Source: UBA724 sp964008075 (GTDB lineage: Bacteria > Bacteroidota > Bacteroidia > Flavobacteriales > Flavobacteriaceae). From it: a DNA stretch of 64,000 nt. The position numbers and the translations under genes are program-made. This document shows, piece after piece, positions 6,926 through 14,929 of the stretch (position 1 is its first letter; every line of letters starts with the position of its first letter). The DNA lies in NCBI GenBank assembly GCA_964008075.1, contig CAXGAP010000001.1, forward strand, positions 22,955 to 86,954. Direction: 5' to 3'. Under the pieces are notes generated by a model. The model searched no databases, was not told the origin of the DNA, and worked only from the letters and a program-made list of their open reading frames with translations.

Positions 6926-7414
6926 ATAACCCTCAAAAGTATTTTCTTTAGACACAATCTCTACCTGTTCGTGTAAGCTTGTGGATAAAGAAAGTCCTTT
7001 ATAGTCGGCTTTGATCGGAAATTTTTTATGATTTCGATTAATCAAAACAGCAACCTTGCACTGTCTGAGTGGCACTTCCAAAAAGTGACGAACAGCATAG
7101 ATTAGAGTCGAGCCAGTATTTAAGACGTCATCAACGATAATAACTGAACAATTTTTATAAACAGATTGATCAATGGACGTTTGTATTTCAGCATGAGGAT
7201 TTTTTTTATCCACGTGAATTTGACAATCAATGACTTCTAGATCTGATATAGAGCGTAAAATTTTTGCAATTGATTCACCGACTCGATTGCCATTGGTCAT
7301 CACCCCAGCGATGATAACTTTATCTTCTTTTGTGTTATCCTCATAAATTTGGTAAGCAATCCTGCGAATACTAAGTTCTGCTTGTCTGGACGTTAAGATG
7401 CAGTCATTATACAT
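6917..7414 (-). CDS. Phosphoribosyltransferase family protein (PyrR-like)
   Basis: A type I phosphoribosyltransferase of 165 residues. The PRPP-binding motif VIIVDDVLNTGST (near residues 95-107) is intact, and the flexible-loop region and hood resemble PyrR. PyrR proteins regulate pyrimidine genes and/or act as uracil phosphoribosyltransferases, but no pyr gene is linked here, so the substrate is uncertain. The ATG at 7414 is chosen. A TATATTTG box (7418-7425) ends only 3 bases before it, inside the end of the upstream S4-domain gene. Confidence 0.8.
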   Translation of the reverse strand: MYNDCILTSRQAELSIRRIAYQIYEDNTKEDKVIIAGVMTNGNRVGESIAKILRSISDLEVIDCQIHVDKKNPHAEIQTSIDQSVYKNCSVIIVDDVLNTGSTLIYAVRHFLEVPLRQCKVAVLINRNHKKFPIKADYKGLSLSTSLHEQVEIVSKENTFEGYLT

Positions 7415-7426
7415 ACTCAAATATAA

Positions 7427-7813
7427 TCATTCATCAGGATCAATCGTACCACTTTCTTTAAAATCCATCAGGTCTCTGCGATTTTTTTTATTTGGTCTTC
7501 CACCAGTCTCAAGTCTGTTGTTGGATTGATGCATGGCAATTTCAGCCCTTGCTTTTTGAACGTCCTCTGGTGTAATATCTTTTGCATATCTCTCGACTAG
7601 CTTGGCGCCCACTCTAGATTTTGGAATGTCTATAACTACGATGGTAAACTCCATTTGATTTTTTCGAACCACAAGTTTCTCGGCCCCAAAAACTTCCCTT
7701 GAGGGTTTCGCAATTGCCTCGTCGATGCGTACATGCCCTTTCTTACAAGCGATGGATGCTTCATTTCTCGATTTGTAAAATCGAATGGCCCACAGATATT
7801 TATCTATTCGCAA
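7427..7813 (-). CDS. S4-domain RNA-binding protein (Hsp15 / HslR-like)
   Basis: A 128-residue protein beginning with an S4 fold (MRIDKYLWAIRFYKSR, then a VRIDEAIAKPSREV loop), followed by a basic, disordered tail (GRPNKKNRRDL). E. coli Hsp15 binds stalled 50S subunits carrying peptidyl-tRNA; the same role is likely but not certain. The only usable start giving the family N-terminus is TTG at 7813. Its stop is 12 bases before the phosphoribosyltransferase ATG, so the two genes may be co-transcribed. Confidence 0.8.
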   Translation of the reverse strand: MRIDKYLWAIRFYKSRNEASIACKKGHVRIDEAIAKPSREVFGAEKLVVRKNQMEFTIVVIDIPKSRVGAKLVERYAKDITPEDVQKARAEIAMHQSNNRLETGGRPNKKNRRDLMDFKESGTIDPDE

Positions 7814-7885
7814 AAGAAATGTTAATTATTGATTTTACTGACCAAAAATACAAGAAAATCGTATCTTGCAATACTATTTTTTTAG

Positions 7886-8776
7886 ATGAAAAATTACTAT
7901 ACTTTTTTTCTTTTTGCATTGTCATTCTTGTTCATACAATGCGATGAAACCAGAAATACATTTGTTACTCCTTTACGTGATTATTATGAACAGCGAACAG
8001 CTGACAATGATTCTATTATTTCTTTTCTGCAAAGTCACTACTACAACTATGATGACTATGCCAATGTAGCATCAACCGAACATGTAGAGTTTACAATTGA
8101 CTCGTTGACAAATAACCCTGATAAAACCCCAATGATCGATCAAGTGGTAGAGCAGGAGGTCAAAATCAAAGATGAAGATGGTAATTATATTTCCCACATC
8201 ATGTATGTTATTCCAGATGTAAGGCAAGGCGTTGGTGAGTCACCTAGTTTTGCTGATGATGTATACGTTACATATAAGGGAATGTTTTTGGATGGTTATT
8301 CTTTTGACGGTAATGATCAACCTACATGGTTTTCGGGATTGAGCACTGTTCGGGGTTTTTATGAATTACTACCTCATATCGAGAGAAGTACATGGTATGT
8401 TGACGCTAATGGAAATGTTACATTCGATGGTTTTGGTACTGCAGTTGTGATCATGCCCTCTGCTTTGGGTTATTATGGCAGTTCATCAGCTCCGAGGATG
8501 TACGCTCCTTTGATTTTTGCTGTCGAGCTATACACATTTAAGACTGCTGATCACGATGGGGATTCTATTCCAACTGTTGACGAAGATATTGATGGAAATC
8601 ATCACTTTTCTGATGACGTTGACGACACTGATGGTGATGGTACGCCCAATTATCTAGATACTGACGATGACGGGGATGGGATACTTACAATTGATGAGTA
8701 TGATGTCGATGATGATGGCATTCCTGATGATAGCAATGACGATGGTACGCCAAACTATTTAGACTCCAATTCTTAA
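7886..8776 (+). CDS. FKBP-type peptidyl-prolyl isomerase lipoprotein with acidic calcium-binding-like tail
   Basis: A 296-residue lipoprotein with a hydrophobic signal and lipobox ending at C19 (LFIQC). Residues about 95-225 have FKBP features (DDVYVTYKGMFLDGYSFD, then VIMPSALGYYGSS and the closing strand PLIFAVELYTF). From residue 230 onward the protein is very rich in Asp, with repeats such as DGDGTPNYLDTDDDGDGI similar to thrombospondin type-3 calcium repeats. It likely acts in the periplasm or at the outer membrane as a foldase, with calcium-dependent stability. Catalytic activity is unproven. It runs convergently into the transketolase genes with only 4 bases between. Confidence 0.85.
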   Translation: MKNYYTFFLFALSFLFIQCDETRNTFVTPLRDYYEQRTADNDSIISFLQSHYYNYDDYANVASTEHVEFTIDSLTNNPDKTPMIDQVVEQEVKIKDEDGNYISHIMYVIPDVRQGVGESPSFADDVYVTYKGMFLDGYSFDGNDQPTWFSGLSTVRGFYELLPHIERSTWYVDANGNVTFDGFGTAVVIMPSALGYYGSSSAPRMYAPLIFAVELYTFKTADHDGDSIPTVDEDIDGNHHFSDDVDDTDGDGTPNYLDTDDDGDGILTIDEYDVDDDGIPDDSNDDGTPNYLDSNS

Positions 8777-8780
8777 TTTC

Positions 8781-9737
8781 TTACTTTTTTCTTGTTACAA
8801 CACGATTTGCAGCACTGACAATTGCGTTGGCATTAAGGCCATATTTATCCATTAGTTGAGCAGGTGTACCAGACTCACCAAAAGTATCTTGCGTCGCAAC
8901 GAACTCTTGAGGGGTTGGGTGGTGCATCGCGAGTGTTCTTGAGATACTTTCACCAAGACCGCCCAAAAAGTTATGTTCTTCACAGCTTACAACTGCACCT
9001 GTTTTTTTAGCGGACTCGATGACGAGTTTTTCGTCCAAAGGTTTGATGGTGTGTATGTCAATAATTTCGGCCGAAATCCCTTGTTCGTGCAAAGCTTTTG
9101 CAGCTTCCAACGCTTCCCAAACCAGGTGCCCTGTGGCAATAATACTCACATCTTTTCCTGGCGATAGCACCAGTCCTTCTCCAACAGTGAATGATTGATT
9201 CTCATCTGTAAAATTGGGAACCTTAGGCCTTCCAAATCGTAGATAAACAGGTCCATTATAGTCGGCGATAGCAATGGTTGCTGTTTTGGTTTGATTGTAA
9301 TCACAAGTGTTGATGACTGTCATGCCTGGCAGCATTTTCATCAAGCCAATATCCTCAAGGATTTGATGGGTTGCTCCATCCTCACCCAAAGTCACACCAG
9401 CATGAGATGCACAAATTTTTACGTTTTTATGCGAATAGGCGATCGATTGTCGAATTTGATCATAGACACGTCCAGTTGAGAAATTGGCAAAGGTCCCTGT
9501 AAATGGAATTTTACCTCCAATGGTGAGCCCTGCTGCGATTCCCATCATATTTGCTTCTGCTATTCCAATTTGGAAAAATCGTTCGGGATGGTTGTTTTGA
9601 AACGCATTCATTTTCAATGAGCCTGTTAAATCTGCACAGAGCGCAACAACATTTTTATTGGAATGACCTAGTTCGGTCAACCCATCACCAAAGCCAGAGC
9701 GTGTGTCAATTTTTTCTGTAAAAGTATATGTCTTCAT
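8781..9737 (-). CDS. Transketolase, C-terminal subunit
   Basis: Pyrimidine-binding plus C-terminal domains of a split transketolase, 318 residues from ATG 9737 (a GTG at 9758 would add seven residues). It starts TRSGFGDGLTELG, contains the cofactor-activating glutamate in FQIGIAEANMMGIAAGL, and ends with the transketolase C-domain (DIHTIKPLD). With the partner encoded just upstream it would form the active enzyme that moves two-carbon ketol units between pentose-phosphate sugars. Split transketolases occur in Bacteroidota and archaea. It is a 1-deoxyxylulose-phosphate-synthase relative, but the pairing favours transketolase. Confidence 0.9.
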   Translation of the reverse strand: MKTYTFTEKIDTRSGFGDGLTELGHSNKNVVALCADLTGSLKMNAFQNNHPERFFQIGIAEANMMGIAAGLTIGGKIPFTGTFANFSTGRVYDQIRQSIAYSHKNVKICASHAGVTLGEDGATHQILEDIGLMKMLPGMTVINTCDYNQTKTATIAIADYNGPVYLRFGRPKVPNFTDENQSFTVGEGLVLSPGKDVSIIATGHLVWEALEAAKALHEQGISAEIIDIHTIKPLDEKLVIESAKKTGAVVSCEEHNFLGGLGESISRTLAMHHPTPQEFVATQDTFGESGTPAQLMDKYGLNANAIVSAANRVVTRKK

Positions 9738-9747
9738 ATGGTCAAGT

Positions 9748-10593
9748 TCAGTAGTCACCTAGTGTTTCAGGATTTTGCTCAAGAGCTGTAGATAGCTGCT
9801 CATCATTGGGCGCTTTTCCATGCCAAGCGTGCGTATGCATCATAAAGTCAACTCCATTGCCCATTTCTGTATGCAATAATACACAAATAGGTTTTCCACT
9901 ATTTGTTTCTTTTTTAGCTTGATTCAAACCATCAATAATCGATGATATATCATTTCCATTTTTGATGGTAATAACTTTCCAACCAAATGCCTGAAACTTT
10001 TCTTGTATATCGCCCATGTTGAGAACATCATCTGTGCTGCCGTCAATTTGCTTGCCATTGACATCAATGGTCGCAATGAGGTTGTCAACTCCCTTCGAAC
10101 CTGCATACATGATTGCTTCCCAATTTTGGCCTTCTTGCAGTTCACCATCGCCATGCAAACTGTATATCAAGCAATTGTCTTGGTTGAGTTTTTTTGCTGC
10201 TGCTGCACCTAGGGCAACTGACATTCCTTGTCCCAATGATCCAGATGCAATTCTTACGCCTGGTAGTTTCTCGTGGGTGGTTGGGTGCCCTTGTAAACGA
10301 GAGTCCAACAGTCGAAAGGTTTGAAGTTCCTGAACTGGAAAAAATCCACTTCTTGCAAGAACGCTGTAGTACACTGGTGAAATGTGACCATTGGACAAAA
10401 AAAATAAATCCTCTCCAACACCATCCATTTCAAAATCAGTTTTATAGTTCATGATTTCCATGAATAAAACCACAAAAAATTCGGCACATCCTAGTGATCC
10501 ACCGGGGTGTCCAGAATTTACGTTGTGCACCATTCTTAGGATATCTCTCCTGACTTGTTGCACAGTATTTCCGAGTTGTTGTATTGTGTTCAT
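9748..10593 (-). CDS. Transketolase, N-terminal (thiamine diphosphate) subunit
   Basis: A 281-residue ThDP-binding domain. Visible motifs are SGHPGGSLGCAEF near the start, GSLGQGMSVALGAA, and the ThDP/Mg motif GDGELQEGQNWEA followed about 25 residues later by IDVNGKQIDG. The ATG at 10593 is used; codons further upstream to 10638 are not conserved. The gene ends 10 bases before the ATG of the C-terminal subunit, so the two halves are made together. A single fused transketolase, as in E. coli, would be about 660 residues. Confidence 0.92.
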   Translation of the reverse strand: MNTIQQLGNTVQQVRRDILRMVHNVNSGHPGGSLGCAEFFVVLFMEIMNYKTDFEMDGVGEDLFFLSNGHISPVYYSVLARSGFFPVQELQTFRLLDSRLQGHPTTHEKLPGVRIASGSLGQGMSVALGAAAAKKLNQDNCLIYSLHGDGELQEGQNWEAIMYAGSKGVDNLIATIDVNGKQIDGSTDDVLNMGDIQEKFQAFGWKVITIKNGNDISSIIDGLNQAKKETNSGKPICVLLHTEMGNGVDFMMHTHAWHGKAPNDEQLSTALEQNPETLGDY

Positions 10594-10697
10594 GCAGCTG
10601 TGAATATGAACTGTAAAAATAAGGTAACAGAGGGGCATACAAAAGAGACTTAGTCATTATTTTTACTTAAAAATCAACATTTTGTTAAGAACAAAGA

Positions 10698-10724
10698 TTT
10701 GCTCAGTTGCGATGATTATCTTTG
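10698..10724 (+). promoter_or_regulatory. Candidate promoter of tgt, TTTG-N15-TATCTTTG
   Basis: TATCTTTG (10717-10724) is a full -7 match and ends 6 bases before the GTG start. The upstream TTTG (10698-10701) is only 15 bases away, shorter than usual. If used, the transcript would start at or next to the start codon. Confidence 0.4.
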
Positions 10725-10730
10725 CAAGCT

Positions 10731-11861
10731 GTGAAATTTACTTGTCAACATACGGATACAGGGTCAAAGGCACGTGCAGGCACCATTACAACAGATCATG
10801 GCCAAATTGAAACGCCCGTTTTTATGCCTGTTGGAACACAAGCTTCTGTCAAAGGTATTCATCAAAAAGATTTGAAACAGGAGATCAATCCTGACATTAT
10901 TTTGGCAAATACCTATCACTTGTATTTAAGACCTTCTGTAGATATATTGGAGCAAGCAGGCGGCATTCATAAATTTATGAATTGGGATCGAAACCTGCTA
11001 ACCGATAGTGGAGGGTACCAAGTCTATTCTCTAGCTGCCAACAGAAAAATAGAAGAGGATGGTGTTCGGTTCAAGTCACATATAGATGGATCATCTCACT
11101 TTTTTACCCCCGAAAAGGCAATTGACATCCAACGATCGATAGGGGCCGATATCATAATGGCGTTTGACGAATGTCCGCCACACCCTTGTGATTACAGCTA
11201 TGCTAAAAGCTCGATGTCACTCACACACCGATGGCTTGATCGATGTATTCAACAGATGAATAACACTGATCCAAAGTATGGGCATAATCAATCATTATTT
11301 CCGATTGTGCAGGGGAGTACCTACAAAGATTTGCGAGTGGAGTCAGCAAAATACATCAACGATGTAGATGCACCTGGGAATGCCATTGGTGGTCTTTCTG
11401 TTGGAGAACCAGCAGAGGAGATGTATGCCATGGCAGATGAGGTTTGTTCCATTCTCCCCAAAGACAAACCTCGCTATTTGATGGGTGTTGGAACACCGAT
11501 TAATATTTTGGAGAATATATCCTTAGGTGTTGATATGTTTGACTGTGTGATGCCTACTCGAAATGGAAGAAACGGGATGCTTTTTACGTCTCACGGTACA
11601 ATCAATATCAAAAATAAAAAATGGGAAAATGATTACTCACTAATCGATCCCGATGGCCCAACATTTGTTGATAGGGACTATTCCAAAGCATATTTACGTC
11701 ATTTGTTTGCAGCGAATGAGTTTTTAGGCAGACAAATTGCTAGTATTCATAACTTAGGATTTTATTTGTGGTTGGCTCGCGAATCAAGAAAACGAATTTT
11801 AAGTGACGATTTTGCAGACTGGAAAAACAAAATGGTACGTCAAATGAATAACAGATTATAA
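10731..11861 (+). CDS. tgt: Queuine/preQ1 tRNA-guanine transglycosylase lacking the zinc cysteines
   Basis: Exchanges guanine-34 of GUN-anticodon tRNAs for preQ1 in queuosine synthesis. The 376-residue protein keeps LTDSGGYQVYSLA, the substrate loop IGGLSVGEP, and the nucleophile region MFDCVMPTRNGRNG. However, the zinc site CxCx2C is replaced by G309, T311 and D314, although the fourth ligand H340 (SIHNL) remains at the expected spacing of 26. The GTG at 10731 is preferred; TTG at 10722 overlaps the promoter box. The stop codon overlaps the ATG of the LptF/G gene by one base. Confidence 0.93.
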   Translation: MKFTCQHTDTGSKARAGTITTDHGQIETPVFMPVGTQASVKGIHQKDLKQEINPDIILANTYHLYLRPSVDILEQAGGIHKFMNWDRNLLTDSGGYQVYSLAANRKIEEDGVRFKSHIDGSSHFFTPEKAIDIQRSIGADIIMAFDECPPHPCDYSYAKSSMSLTHRWLDRCIQQMNNTDPKYGHNQSLFPIVQGSTYKDLRVESAKYINDVDAPGNAIGGLSVGEPAEEMYAMADEVCSILPKDKPRYLMGVGTPINILENISLGVDMFDCVMPTRNGRNGMLFTSHGTINIKNKKWENDYSLIDPDGPTFVDRDYSKAYLRHLFAANEFLGRQIASIHNLGFYLWLARESRKRILSDDFADWKNKMVRQMNNRL

Positions 11862-12949
11862 TGCTAAACACTCGGATTTTAGATCGTTATATCATCTACA
11901 AATATATCGTCACATTTTTGACAATGTTATTTCTTTTTATCCCCATCAGTGTTTTGGTTGACCTGTCACAAAAGATTGATAATTTCAATCAGAAAGAAGT
12001 ACCAACACTAGATATTTTTTGGTATTACTACAACTTTGTTTGGCACTTTGGATTTATTCTATTTCCCATATTTTTATTTCTGTCGGTCATATGGTTTACT
12101 TCAAAGCTTTCTTCCAACTCTGAGGTGATAGCCATACTAGGGTCAGGGATTTCGTTTTACAGATATCTACGTCCATTTTTGGTTGCTGCCTCAATCATCT
12201 CTATTGGCGCATTTGTAGCAGGGCAATTTATCGTACCAAACGCCAGTAAAAACATCAAAGAATTTGAGTTTGAATTTTTAATATCATCAAAAAAAGATCG
12301 GCAAACACAGCTGCTTTACAAACAGATAGGGGATGGCGATTATGTTTATTTGAGTCAGTTCAATCCTACCCGTCAGTTGGGCTATAACATTAGCTATGAG
12401 AGTTTTGAGGGCAACGTGTTAACATCTAAAATATCTGCAAGAAATATCCGTTGGATTGAGGAAGATACCATCTATCGTTTAACAGACTATTTCAAGAGAT
12501 CTTTTGACCCAAGTGGTGCAGAAACCATCGAGTCGAAGCCCCGTTTGGATACAATTATGCCTTTCACTTTTGAAGATTTATCGCCTTTGGAGTACACAGC
12601 CCAAACACTCAACTTATTTGAGCTCAACGATTTTATTGCCAAAGAAAAAGAAAGTGGTAGTCCTTTTATCAATAGCCACCTCCTTGTTCGAAACAAGCGA
12701 TGGTCAATTATGATCGCTGCATTTATTCTTACAATTATTGGTGTTGCTGTTTCCTCTTTTAAGAGACGTGGAGGGATTGGAATGAATTTAGCCCTTGGCG
12801 TTGTTCTCGCATTCATCTACATCTTTTTCGATAAAATATTTGAGGTTATGGTTGAAAAATCCAACTACACATCAGCACTTGCTGCATGGATTCCAAATGT
12901 AATTTTTGGGATTTTGTCTATTGTTATTTTAAGGTATGCCAAGCGATAA
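11861..12949 (+). CDS. LptF/LptG (YjgP/YjgQ) family permease
   Basis: Inner-membrane subunit of the LPS export machine LptB2FG. The 362-residue protein has the family layout: helices at about residues 15-35, 60-80 and 100-120, a periplasmic beta-rich domain (about 125-265), and three C-terminal helices (about 282-360). It begins LDRYIIYKYIVTF, a typical LptF/G start. I cannot say which of the two paralogues it is. It is translationally coupled to tgt (TAATG) and overlaps the following EamA gene by 14 bases. Confidence 0.9.
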   Translation: MLNTRILDRYIIYKYIVTFLTMLFLFIPISVLVDLSQKIDNFNQKEVPTLDIFWYYYNFVWHFGFILFPIFLFLSVIWFTSKLSSNSEVIAILGSGISFYRYLRPFLVAASIISIGAFVAGQFIVPNASKNIKEFEFEFLISSKKDRQTQLLYKQIGDGDYVYLSQFNPTRQLGYNISYESFEGNVLTSKISARNIRWIEEDTIYRLTDYFKRSFDPSGAETIESKPRLDTIMPFTFEDLSPLEYTAQTLNLFELNDFIAKEKESGSPFINSHLLVRNKRWSIMIAAFILTIIGVAVSSFKRRGGIGMNLALGVVLAFIYIFFDKIFEVMVEKSNYTSALAAWIPNVIFGILSIVILRYAKR

Positions 12950-13829
12950 ACTCAAGAGTACACTCCATTTTCATTTTATTGTATTCATTTTTGGATTCAC
13001 AGCAATATTGGGAAAACTCATCTCCATTGATGCAGTATCATTGGTGTGGTATCGTATGGTTTTGGCCACTGCTGTTGTTGCACTGTTTATGTGTGTTAAG
13101 CGCATATCTTTTGCGTTATCTACTAAAAAAATGTATGTTATGCTAACCTGTGGAGTTTTAATTGCCCTTCATTGGGTATTTTTCTTTCATGCTGTAAAAG
13201 TTTCCAATGTTTCAGTCACGCTTTCTGTCATGTCAGTAGGGGCATTGGTCACTGCATTGGTCGAGCCCATTTTTTACAAACGATCGTTTGTTTGGTATGA
13301 AATTTTACTTGGACTGATCGTCGTTGTTGCATTGGGTTTGATTATGCAAACAGAGTATCGTCATATTGAAGGGATGATGTTTGCGTTTATTGCCACTCTG
13401 TTGTCTGTTGCATTTACAATCATCAATGGAAAGGCTATTCATAAGTCAGATGCAAGAGTAATGTCTGTATATCAGCTCGGAGCTGGTGCAGTTTGTATGA
13501 GCATTATCCTATTGATGCAAGGTGAATTTACAGTAGAGCTGTTTTTAATTACCAAAATCGACATCCTTTGGATATCTATATTAGCAGTCGTTTGTACAGC
13601 ATACGCCTTTGTGGTTTCCATTGATGTGATGCGTTACTTAACCCCATTTTCATTAATGTTAGCCATTAATATGGAGCCAGTGTATGGGATTTTATTAGGC
13701 ATTATTATTTTTGGATCGGATGAAAAAATGAGTCTCACATTTTACCTTGGCACTTTACTCATACTATTATCTGTATTAACAAATGGATTTTTGAAGTTAA
13801 AAAAGAAAATGAGTACATCCACCAACTAA
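12936..13829 (+). CDS. EamA/DMT-family transporter
   Basis: A 297-residue membrane protein with about ten predicted helices arranged as two EamA repeats (near residues 8-140 and 150-285), typical of the drug/metabolite transporter superfamily. Recognisable features are the early glycine in FGFTAILGKL, the repeat-end pattern EPIFYKRSFVWYEILLGLIVV, and its counterpart EPVYGILLGIIIFG. The substrate cannot be inferred; relatives export amino acids or nucleosides. The 14-base overlap with the LptF/G gene suggests one operon with tgt. Confidence 0.85.
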   Translation: MPSDKLKSTLHFHFIVFIFGFTAILGKLISIDAVSLVWYRMVLATAVVALFMCVKRISFALSTKKMYVMLTCGVLIALHWVFFFHAVKVSNVSVTLSVMSVGALVTALVEPIFYKRSFVWYEILLGLIVVVALGLIMQTEYRHIEGMMFAFIATLLSVAFTIINGKAIHKSDARVMSVYQLGAGAVCMSIILLMQGEFTVELFLITKIDILWISILAVVCTAYAFVVSIDVMRYLTPFSLMLAINMEPVYGILLGIIIFGSDEKMSLTFYLGTLLILLSVLTNGFLKLKKKMSTSTN

Positions 13830-13839
13830 ATCAAAACAT

Positions 13840-13847
13840 TATATTTG
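13840..13847 (+). promoter_or_regulatory. Candidate -7 box TATATTTG of accA
   Basis: TATATTTG fits TAnnTTTG, 22 bases before the accA ATG at 13870. No TTG is present at the usual upstream distance. Confidence 0.3.
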
Positions 13848-13869
13848 TTTAATCAAAAGTAGATCCACT

Positions 13870-14823
13870 ATGGAATATTTGGATTTTGAGCAACCCATAC
13901 AAGAGCTTGAAGAACAACTCCAAAAATGTGCTATAATAGGGGATGAGAGTGATGTCGATGTCACCATAACCTGTCAGCAAATCGAAGAAAAACTTTTATC
14001 CACCAAAAAAGAAATCTATGGAAATCTAACGCCTTGGCAGCGTGTCCAACTATCACGACACCCCCAGCGCCCCTATACGATGGACTACATCCATGCGCTT
14101 TCTGGTGAAACCTTTTTAGAACTGCATGGTGATCGCACTGTCAAAGACGATAAAGCGATGGTAGGGGGATTTGGAAAAATTGGAGATCAGAGTTTTTTAT
14201 TTATTGGTCAGCAAAAGGGGTTCAACACAAAAACACGCCAATATCGAAACTTTGGCATGGCCAATCCAGAGGGTTATCGCAAAGCTCTTCGTCTTATGAA
14301 ATCTGCTGAAAAGTTTGGCATTCCTGTTTTATGCTTGGTTGATACGCCTGGTGCTTATCCTGGTCTTGAGGCAGAAGAGCGTGGTCAAGGAGAGGCGATT
14401 GCTCGAAACATATTGGAGATGTCTCGACTTAAAACACAAGTTTTTGTCTTGATCATCGGCGAGGGTGCATCAGGAGGTGCTTTGGGTATAGGTGTTGGCG
14501 ATCGAGTATTGATGCTCGAAAACACATGGTACTCAGTCATTTCTCCTGAGTCATGTTCATCTATTTTGTGGCGAAGCTGGGAGTATAAAGAGCAAGCAGC
14601 TGATGCGCTGAAGCTCACTGCAAAAGACATGAAACGTCTTAAAATCATTGACACCATCATCAAAGAGCCTTTGGGAGGAGCCCATAGGGACCGAAAGCAA
14701 ACTTTTTCAACTGTTCAAAGAACCATTTTGAAAGCCTTCAACGAAATCAAAGACATTCCGATAGACAAATTAGTTCTTGATCGTCAGGAGAAATTTTTTA
14801 AAATGGGTGTTTTTAAGGAATAA
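13870..14823 (+). CDS. accA: Acetyl-CoA carboxylase carboxyltransferase subunit alpha
   Basis: With AccD it moves the carboxyl group from carboxybiotin to acetyl-CoA, forming malonyl-CoA for fatty-acid synthesis. The 317-residue length is standard. Key regions are the family start LDFEQPIQELEEQL, HGDRTVKDDKAMVGG, the crotonase-like oxyanion segment VDTPGAYPGLEAEERGQGEAIA, and GEGASGGALGIGVGDRV. accD and the biotin carboxylase genes are not in the window. dnaB follows after 106 bases, which contain T-rich sequence but no convincing terminator hairpin. Confidence 0.97.
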   Translation: MEYLDFEQPIQELEEQLQKCAIIGDESDVDVTITCQQIEEKLLSTKKEIYGNLTPWQRVQLSRHPQRPYTMDYIHALSGETFLELHGDRTVKDDKAMVGGFGKIGDQSFLFIGQQKGFNTKTRQYRNFGMANPEGYRKALRLMKSAEKFGIPVLCLVDTPGAYPGLEAEERGQGEAIARNILEMSRLKTQVFVLIIGEGASGGALGIGVGDRVLMLENTWYSVISPESCSSILWRSWEYKEQAADALKLTAKDMKRLKIIDTIIKEPLGGAHRDRKQTFSTVQRTILKAFNEIKDIPIDKLVLDRQEKFFKMGVFKE

Positions 14824-14929
14824 ACGTTTTAGATATTAACATTTATTTATTTTTTTTTAACAATAGGTCGTTCGTCTTTTTTCTCCATTCACAGCAGATA
14901 GATGTGTATTAATTACCTACATTTATAAC

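Noticed and set aside
10016..10324. 102-codon open frame opposite the transketolase gene
   Set aside because: It lies wholly antisense inside a well-conserved gene, has no family resemblance and no promoter.
12487..12816. 109-codon frame antisense to the LptF/G permease
   Set aside because: Antisense shadow of a real gene; composition follows the complementary codons.
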